NCBI GenBank assembly: GCA_026390245.1
Contig: JAPLGI010000147.1
Span: 1 to 11,848 of the forward strand
Reading direction: 5' to 3'
Source: Caldisericota bacterium
GTDB taxonomy: Bacteria > Caldisericota > Caldisericia > Cryosericales > Cryosericaceae
DNA length: 11,848 nt
Every line of letters starts with the position of its first letter. Within the stretch, counting starts at the first letter, position 1. A model generated the notes under the pieces. The model saw nothing but the letters and a program-made list of their open reading frames with translations. It ran no database searches and was not told where the DNA came from. The position numbers and the translations under genes are program-made. This document shows, in pieces, positions 6,924 through 11,848 of this stretch.

Positions 6924-7973
6924 ATGCCCGAACAGCATTCCCATGAGCCTGACCGGATTGACGAACTTCTTGGAAGCCTCCAGGAGTCACGCACGACACA
7001 ATCTCCTGCCGCCACTTCCACGCCTCCCGCCCCTCAGCACCATCGTCGGAACAGGATCTGGATCGTCCTCCTGCTCATTGCAATCGTTGTCGCCACTGCG
7101 ACCTTTCTGCTTCTCCAGAAGAGAACGGCGGTCCTGAACATTCGATCTTTTCCATCGGGAGCAACCGTGCTCCTCGACACACGGCAAGTCGGAACGACGC
7201 CGCTCGTGCTGTCCCAGGTAGCCCCGGGGACCCACGCAGTGGAGATCCGCCTGTCTGGTTGGGAAGTCTGGAACGGTGCCGCAATCGCGGTAAGGGGATC
7301 CACCACACAAGTCATCGCCAACATGACACACGCGGCATACTCCCTGATCGTCACGTCTACCCCGCCTGGCGCAACGGTGGCACTCGACGGAACCTTCAAA
7401 GGCATCACTCCCCTGACCGCTTTGGGTCTCAAGCCTCGCAACTATGCGATGGTCGTTTCTCTCAAGGGATACGCCCCCATCTCCCGCACAGTTGACCTTT
7501 CCGATGCGACGCAGAGCATACAGGACTTCACTCTCGTGCAGGCCTTCGCCAGACTGAGCATCACGTCAGATCCGACAGGAGCCGAGGTCGTCATGGACGG
7601 CAAGTCATATGGCATAACCCCGCTGAAGATCGACTCATTCCCCGTGGGTGACTACGCCCTCACACTGAAGCTGGAGGGAAGCAAGGACATCACCGATACG
7701 CTTTCCGTCAAGCAGGGCATCCCCTTGGCAAAACAGTACAAGTTCGATCTTGCGCTCGGTGGACTTGAGATCTCGAGCGATCCTCCTGGCGCGTCCATAA
7801 CAATCGACGGTCAGGCCACCGGCCAGATTGCCCCCTTCACGTTCAGCACTCTGAAAGAAGGCACGCATGAGGTCTACCTGGAGCTGCAGGGATATCTCCC
7901 ATGGTCAGGCGAGGGAGTAGTGTCCACCGGCCAGACGAGTCGCCTCTCCATCGCCCTCACAAAGTTGCAGTAG
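6924..7973 (+). CDS. membrane-anchored protein with four PEGA repeats
   Basis: A 349-residue protein with a hydrophilic, Pro/Thr-rich cytoplasmic N-terminus (1-43), one hydrophobic membrane segment (about 45-64) and an outer region made almost entirely of four PEGA-type beta repeats (about 69-115, 139-185, 209-255 and 280-326, spaced about 70 residues). Each shows the family pattern: a strand, a (P/D)P-x-GA turn (FPSGATVLLD, TPPGATVALD, DPTGAEVVMD, DPPGASITID), a G-x-TP-like turn, then G-x-(H/Y)-x-(V/L) before a Gly-Tyr or Gly-Trp end. The last repeat has IAPF in place of the TPL turn. PEGA domains are associated with S-layers and cell-surface proteins; a role in cell-envelope or protein contacts is inferred. 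No catalytic domain is present. It starts 13 bp after tmk with a strong ribosome binding site and could be co-transcribed with the genes upstream. The ffs promoter begins 7 bp after its stop. Confidence 0.9.
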   Translation: MPEQHSHEPDRIDELLGSLQESRTTQSPAATSTPPAPQHHRRNRIWIVLLLIAIVVATATFLLLQKRTAVLNIRSFPSGATVLLDTRQVGTTPLVLSQVAPGTHAVEIRLSGWEVWNGAAIAVRGSTTQVIANMTHAAYSLIVTSTPPGATVALDGTFKGITPLTALGLKPRNYAMVVSLKGYAPISRTVDLSDATQSIQDFTLVQAFARLSITSDPTGAEVVMDGKSYGITPLKIDSFPVGDYALTLKLEGSKDITDTLSVKQGIPLAKQYKFDLALGGLEISSDPPGASITIDGQATGQIAPFTFSTLKEGTHEVYLELQGYLPWSGEGVVSTGQTSRLSIALTKLQ

Positions 7974-7980
7974 TGAAAGG

Positions 7981-8009
7981 TTGACGCAGGCGGTCTCAAC
8001 ACCTATACT
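7981..8009 (+). promoter_or_regulatory. sigma70-type promoter of the SRP RNA gene
   Basis: A -35 box TTGACG (7981-7986) and a -10 box TATACT (8004-8009) are separated by exactly 17 bp. Each box differs from consensus at one position. The predicted transcription start, about 7 bases after the -10 box, falls at 8015-8016, exactly where the SRP RNA helix 1 begins. This agreement between two independent signals makes the call strong. It begins 7 bp after the PEGA gene stop, so read-through from the upstream operon may also contribute. Confidence 0.88.
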
Positions 8010-8015
8010 ACTGAA

Positions 8016-8284
8016 GCCGTACAGGACGGGGAGACAGCGGTGCCCTGTCGCCCGGAATCCGCTCACCGGGGTCCATGCTGGGCATGCGGGACGCACATTT
8101 CCGAAACAGTCCCTGTTGAAGGCGTTGAAGGCTGCACACCATGCAATGGGAAGCTCTGAACTCTGCCAGGTCCGGAAGGAAGCAACAGTACTGAGTGGAA
8201 CATGTGCCGTGGCCCGATGCAACTGGAGCCAGAGACAGTCGATCACGCCGGGGGTCTGCGCAACAAGTGCTCAGCGTACGGCCT
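8016..8284 (+). ncRNA. ffs: signal recognition particle RNA, long bacterial type with Alu domain
   Basis: RNA core of the signal recognition particle, which with Ffh targets nascent membrane and secreted proteins to FtsY and the translocon. Domain IV is unmistakable: CCAGGTCCGGAAGGAAGCA at 8166-8184, with the GGAA tetraloop at 8174-8177 and the symmetric loop that binds Ffh. The 5' part forms an Alu domain of the Bacillus kind. Helix 3 is GACAG/CTGTC (8033-8037 with 8045-8049) and helix 4 is CCCGG/CCGGG (8051-8055 with 8066-8070). Their loops hold complementary GCGG and CCGC, matching the known loop-loop contact. Helix 1 pairs GCCGTAC (8016-8022) with GTACGGC (8276-8282), which sets the ends and a length near 267 nt, the size of Gram-positive SRP RNAs and far longer than the roughly 110-nt 4.5S RNA. 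No T-run terminator follows; the 3' end is uncertain by a few bases. Confidence 0.95.
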
Positions 8285-8291
8285 TCTTCAT

Positions 8292-9479
8292 CTACTGTGG
8301 GCGCAAAGCGGTCACAACACAGAGGGCAGCGATGCCTTCGCCCCTCCCGATCCAGCCTATCCCGTCATTACCGGTCACCTTGACATCGACTTCGGTCGAC
8401 CGGAGCCCCAGAAGGTGCGAGAGTTTCTGCTGCATGGGAACCTGATAGCTCTGCAATCGCGGCCTCTCAGCGACAATCGTGATATCCACGGAAACAATTC
8501 TCAGTCTGCGAACCCGTCGCTCCGCCAAAACGCGCTCCAACAACACTGAGCTGTCGATTCCGACAAGCAGTCCGTCCGATGATGGAAACATGCCGCCGAT
8601 GTCTCCTGCACCAGTACATCCGAGCACTGCGTCCATGACCGCATGCAGAACAGCATCAGCATCAGAGGTCCCATCAAGTCCCAGTGATGATGAAATCCTG
8701 ATGCCACCGAGAACCAACGGTCGCCCGGATGCGAACCGATGTACATCGTAGCCAAACCCGACCACAGTCGTCGCCCCGGCGTTGAATGCGGCCTCGACAA
8801 TCTCGACGTCCTGCGGAACCGTCACCTTGATATTTCTTGTTTCCCCTGCGACTGTCAGAACCTTCCCGCCAGTCGACTCGATCAGTGCCGCCTCGTCGCC
8901 AAAAGACGCACCGTCCGGGCAACTGGAATACGCTGACAGCAGTGTCGTCACCTGGCACAGCTGAGGCGTCTGCACGGCAAGGACCCCTGACCTCTCCAGC
9001 GCCTCTGTTCGACACCCCGACGTTCTCCGCAGGGAGTCAGCCACCGGAATCACAGGTATGACAACGTGTCCAGTCTCCCTTGCGGTGAGCAGTCTCTTCA
9101 GAAGAGATCTGCTCACCAGTGGCCGAGCGCCGTCATGGACCAGAACCCAATCCTGATCGGAAGCGCCATTGGCGACAAGTACGTTGAGACCGCTGAGGAC
9201 GCTTTCGGCCCGCGTTGAACCCCCGTCCGCCAGAAAGACGTGCACCCGACGCGGCAGTGCTGCTCGAGCAACGCACTCCTGTATCCTCGCGTGGTCCTCG
9301 AGTCTGCAGACCAGGGCGAGCCGGCCCACCGGGACCCGGCACAATGCCTCCAACGTGGTGCAGATAAGCGGTTTCCCTGCAACGGATGAGAAGAGCTTGT
9401 CCTGCCCGAACCTCGTACTGCTTCCCGCCGCCACGACGACGGCTGCAAGACATGGCTGATGAGCTCTGACAGCCTTCAC
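8292..9479 (-). CDS. ispDF: bifunctional IspD-IspF: 2-C-methyl-D-erythritol 4-phosphate cytidylyltransferase / MEcPP synthase
   Basis: Two MEP-pathway enzymes fused in 395 residues. IspD (about 10-232) adds CMP to methylerythritol 4-phosphate: the nucleotide loop is VVVAAGSSTRFGQDK (14-28), with VLVHDGARP (112-120), VQTPQL (169-174) and NIKVTVPQD (216-224). IspF (about 240-392) cyclises the CDP-ME phosphate: metal ligands D245 and H247 (GYDVHRF) and H279 (AVLHAVMDA), plus GDIGGMFP (292-299) and GIGWIGRGEGIA (373-384). The conserved His of the family's HSD motif is Thr here (GTSDAD, 270-275), and the usual TTTE-like segment is TGND (369-372), so substrate contacts differ. The linker is only a few residues. 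IspE, which acts between the two steps, is not in the window. The GTG start overlaps the radA stop (GTGA), with GAGGGTGAG upstream. The stop lies less than 10 bp from the end of the convergent ffs gene. Confidence 0.94.
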   Translation of the reverse strand: MKAVRAHQPCLAAVVVAAGSSTRFGQDKLFSSVAGKPLICTTLEALCRVPVGRLALVCRLEDHARIQECVARAALPRRVHVFLADGGSTRAESVLSGLNVLVANGASDQDWVLVHDGARPLVSRSLLKRLLTARETGHVVIPVIPVADSLRRTSGCRTEALERSGVLAVQTPQLCQVTTLLSAYSSCPDGASFGDEAALIESTGGKVLTVAGETRNIKVTVPQDVEIVEAAFNAGATTVVGFGYDVHRFASGRPLVLGGIRISSSLGLDGTSDADAVLHAVMDAVLGCTGAGDIGGMFPSSDGLLVGIDSSVLLERVLAERRVRRLRIVSVDITIVAERPRLQSYQVPMQQKLSHLLGLRSTEVDVKVTGNDGIGWIGRGEGIAALCVVTALRPQ

Positions 9480-10882
9480 TGTGACTCACCCTCAGCACCT
9501 GAGGCCCGAAGAAAGCTCGAGGCAATCGCCTCGCTCACGTACCGTTTTCGGTGAATCGTCAGACCATGAAGGTCCGAAAGGTCGTCGCGAGCCTTGTCAC
9601 TAATGACAAATTCCCTGAATCCCATGCGCGCGCCAAGCTCAATGCGCCGGTGCAAGTTGAACACGGGGCGCAGGTCTCCTGCGAGACCGACCTCTGCAAT
9701 CGGCATGACCCCATCACGCATCGGCACGTTCCGGATCGCGCTGTACAGGGACAGGCCGATGCCCAGGTCGATCCCGCGATCCTCAACCGAAAAATCACCC
9801 GAAATATTGACATACACGTCTCTTCCTCCTGCGCTCGTGCCCGCTCGCCGTTCGATCACGGCCAACGCGATCATCAGCCTGCCATAGTCGAGTCCGGTCG
9901 CAATACGCCGCGGTGATGGCAGGTAGCTCGTGGCAGCCAGGGACTGTACCTCAACGAGCACTGCAAAGCTTCCCTGGGCAGCAGGGACCACAACTGACCC
10001 AGGCTGCAGATTGTGTACATCGGTAACGAACGCACTCGACGGATCGGAAATGGGTACAAGCCCAGATGAGGTCATCTCGAAGAACCCTGTCTCCCCGCTC
10101 CTGCCATACCGGTTCTTCCCTGACCTCAGCAGTCGATATGCGCCAAAGCGATCTCCCTCCATGTAGAGGACAGCATCGACAAGGTGTTCGACGTACTTGG
10201 GACCCGCAATGGTCCCGTCCTTGGTTACATGCCCTATGATCAGCGCCGCCACTCCGGACTTCTTGGAAAACCCGGCAATTGCAGCGGCCGTGATCTTCAA
10301 TTGAGCCGGCGTGCCGGATCCGAAGAAGTCTTCCTCCGTCGAGAACGACTGCAGCGAGTCCATGACAAGCGCCACCGGCCTGGCTCGATCAGCCATGGCC
10401 AGTGCATCGGCGAGTGAGTTCGTTGTGGCAAGAAGGAGATTCTTAGGGTCCAGTCCCAGCCTCCGAACGCGCCCCAGGATTTGAGAACGAGACTCTTCCC
10501 CGCTCACGTAGAGTACCTTTCCGTGTCGCCCCAGAGCGGTCGCCGCCTGCAGCACAAGCGTCGACTTCCCAATGCCGGGTTCCCCTCCCACAAGAACGGC
10601 AGAACCGACCACCAGGCCGCCTCCAAGCACTTCGTCCCACGGTCCGATGTCGGTCGCCATACGCTGCTCAGGCTGGACATTCTCCAAGGCTACGTCCAGG
10701 TCCTCCTCGGCAGGCAGTATTCCGGACATGGGTACTCTCGAGGCGGGCCGCGCCATGACCCCGACTTCGGGAACATCCTCAACAAAGGAGCCCCAGGACC
10801 CGCACTCGGGGCATTTTCCGAGTTTCGAGACAGTAATGTGTCCACACTCGCTGCACCTGTACTGCACCTGGGGCTTCGCCAT
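9476..10882 (-). CDS. radA: DNA repair protein RadA (Sms)
   Basis: RecA-like ATPase that helps process recombination intermediates and drives branch migration. The 468-residue product has the usual three-part layout. A C4 zinc finger comes first (C10, C13, C24, C27). The ATPase domain has Walker A GGEPGIGKST (99-108), a Walker B strand ALVMDS (171-176) and the RadA-specific KNRYG motif (256-260). The C-terminal Lon-like domain (about 300-460) includes YVNISGDFSVEDRGIDLG (357-374); as in other RadA proteins it is expected not to be a protease. Two ATGs stand side by side. I chose the second (10882) because AGGAGG lies 5 bases before it but only 2 before the first (10885), and because family members typically begin MAK. 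It starts about 25 bp after lysS and ends in a GTGA overlap with ispDF, so the three are probably one operon. Confidence 0.97.
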   Translation of the reverse strand: MAKPQVQYRCSECGHITVSKLGKCPECGSWGSFVEDVPEVGVMARPASRVPMSGILPAEEDLDVALENVQPEQRMATDIGPWDEVLGGGLVVGSAVLVGGEPGIGKSTLVLQAATALGRHGKVLYVSGEESRSQILGRVRRLGLDPKNLLLATTNSLADALAMADRARPVALVMDSLQSFSTEEDFFGSGTPAQLKITAAAIAGFSKKSGVAALIIGHVTKDGTIAGPKYVEHLVDAVLYMEGDRFGAYRLLRSGKNRYGRSGETGFFEMTSSGLVPISDPSSAFVTDVHNLQPGSVVVPAAQGSFAVLVEVQSLAATSYLPSPRRIATGLDYGRLMIALAVIERRAGTSAGGRDVYVNISGDFSVEDRGIDLGIGLSLYSAIRNVPMRDGVMPIAEVGLAGDLRPVFNLHRRIELGARMGFREFVISDKARDDLSDLHGLTIHRKRYVSEAIASSFLRASGAEGESQ

Positions 10883-10887
10883 CATGC

Positions 10888-10893
10888 CCTCCT
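10888..10893 (-). promoter_or_regulatory. ribosome binding site of radA (AGGAGG), decides between adjacent ATGs
   Basis: On the minus strand AGGAGG is followed by GC and then two consecutive ATG codons. The spacing is 2 bases to the first and 5 bases to the second, which favours the second ATG (10882) as the start of radA. Confidence 0.8.
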
Positions 10894-10910
10894 ATGTCGA
10901 CACAAGAACG

Positions 10911-11848
10911 TCAGTCCTGCAATTCCCTTCTCTTCAGCTGAGGGAACAGGATAACCTCGCGGATGGACTCGACGCCAAGCAACAGCATGACGAGTCTGTC
11001 AATTCCGATCCCAAGTCCACCCGCCGGCGGCATACCGTACTGCAGAGCACGCACATAGTCGAAATCCATGGACTGGCTCTCTTCATCGCCCCTGGCTTTC
11101 GCAGCAGCCTGCTGTGCAAACCTCTCTTCCTGGTCAATAGGGTCGTTGAGTTCGGTGAAGGCGTTGGCAAGCTCCATCCCACCGACAAAAAGCTCGAACC
11201 GCTGGACTCTCTGCTGTTGTTCCGCCATGCGCTTGGCCAACGGAGAGATCTCCACAGGGTAGTCATGCACAAACGTAGGGTTGACGAAATTGGGCTCGAC
11301 CATCTTGTCGAAAATCTCGTTGACGACGTTGGCATAGTCGAACGACTTGTCCATGTGAATGCCAAACTCAACGATCTTGCGATGAGCGAGCGCATCGTCG
11401 CGCAACTCTTCCAGGCCCACACCCGCATATTTCTGCATGGCCTCGTCGAACGTCGTCCGTGCAAAGGGACCGGTGAAGTTGATCACCCGCTCTCCCATAT
11501 GCACCTCCGACATGCCCGTGACCTTGTCAACCAGGTCCAGAATCAGGTTCTCAGTCAGGACCATCATGCCGTCAAGGTCCGAATAGGCTTCGTACAGTTC
11601 CATCATCGTGAATTCCGGGTTATGTACCGTGTCGATGCCTTCGTTCCTGAAACTCCGGTTGATCTCGAAGACCTTCTCAAAACCGCCAACCAGAAGCCTC
11701 TTCAGGTACAGTTCCGGAGCAATGCGAAGAAACAGGTCCTGATCAAGAGCATTGTGATGCGTAATGAACGGGCGCGCAGTCGCCCCACCGGCGATTGGCT
11801 GAAGCATCGGAGTCTCGACCTCCAGATAGCCTCGCTCCGTCAGATACG
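10911..11848 (-). CDS. lysS: lysyl-tRNA synthetase, class II (N-terminal part beyond the window)
   Basis: Charges tRNA-Lys with lysine. The window holds the C-terminal 311 codons or so, that is, most of the class II catalytic domain. The reading frame stays open to the window edge, where [14 protein letters not shown] forms the strand of motif 1, so the Met at 11807 is internal. Other visible elements are GGATARPF, which lies in the substrate-binding region, motif 2 ([15 protein letters not shown], with Arg contacting ATP and the usual NPEFT), [33 protein letters not shown], and motif 3 ([13 protein letters not shown]). The end [11 protein letters not shown] is typical of Lys[17 protein letters not shown] and the final RRE argue against AspRS or AsnRS. 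The missing part should contain the anticodon-binding OB fold (roughly the first 175-180 residues). radA follows about 25 bp downstream, with no terminator in between. Confidence 0.96.
   Translation of the reverse strand, partial: YLTERGYLEVETPMLQPIAGGATARPFITHHNALDQDLFLRIAPELYLKRLLVGGFEKVFEINRSFRNEGIDTVHNPEFTMMELYEAYSDLDGMMVLTENLILDLVDKVTGMSEVHMGERVINFTGPFARTTFDEAMQKYAGVGLEELRDDALAHRKIVEFGIHMDKSFDYANVVNEIFDKMVEPNFVNPTFVHDYPVEISPLAKRMAEQQQRVQRFELFVGGMELANAFTELNDPIDQEERFAQQAAAKARGDEESQSMDFDYVRALQYGMPPAGGLGIGIDRLVMLLLGVESIREVILFPQLKRRELQD

Noticed and set aside
7128..7901. PEGA coding repeats as a DNA repeat array
   Set aside because: The four units are similar as protein but diverged as DNA; I saw no direct repeat long enough to call.
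7981..8445. 154-codon plus-strand frame beginning at the ffs promoter
   Set aside because: It would start in the -35 box and runs through the SRP RNA and then antisense to ispDF; the RNA gene explains the first part and IspF the second.
1..11848. tRNA genes, CRISPR arrays, insertion sequences, defence or toxin-antitoxin genes
   Set aside because: I saw no cloverleaf-like segment, no regularly spaced repeats and no transposase or toxin motifs; the window is packed with housekeeping-type genes.

Overview
This window looks like ordinary chromosomal core sequence from a moderately GC-rich bacterium. Eight protein genes and one RNA gene cover almost all of it. I saw no transposase, integrase, CRISPR array, phage gene or toxin pair. 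The lineage cannot be fixed from the sequence. Three traits point to an uncultured, deep-branching or Gram-positive-like group (something like Caldisericota would fit, but this is a low-confidence guess): a long SRP RNA with an Alu domain, of the Bacillus/Clostridia/Thermotoga type; an MEP isoprenoid pathway with fused IspD and IspF; and membrane-anchored parvulin-type foldases.

Layout. Positions 7-7973 on the + strand hold a tightly packed run of seven genes: a membrane-anchored two-domain parvulin foldase; a shorter SurA-N-like membrane protein with no prolyl isomerase domain; an unrecognised 558-residue protein; a deoxynucleoside kinase; an AAA ATPase with a C-terminal R3H domain (Ycf45/SpoIIIAA-like); thymidylate kinase (tmk); and a membrane-anchored protein with four PEGA repeats. 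From the first gene through tmk, the junctions are 2 bp apart or overlap by 4, 4, 37 and 1 bp, so translational coupling is likely. The PEGA gene follows 13 bp after tmk with its own strong ribosome binding site.

A strong sigma70-type promoter starts 7 bp after the PEGA gene stop (TTGACG, 17-bp spacer, TATACT). It drives a long SRP RNA gene (ffs, about 8016-8284). Helices 1, 3 and 4 of the Alu domain, the loop-loop complementarity and the GGAA-capped domain IV can all be read directly.

Positions 8292-11848 on the - strand form a second, convergent operon, lysS - radA - ispDF. The lysS gene is cut by the window edge. The ispDF stop codon lies less than 10 bp from the 3' end of ffs, and I see no intrinsic terminator between them.

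Taken together, the window joins protein export and folding (foldases, SRP RNA), deoxynucleotide supply (dNK, TMK), nucleic-acid ATPases (R3H ATPase, RadA), translation (LysRS) and isoprenoid synthesis (IspDF). The points most worth a second look are the unrecognised gene coupled to the dNK, the foldase pair, substitutions in the IspF active site, a perfect 10-bp hairpin at the start of the second gene, and the head-on ffs/ispDF arrangement.
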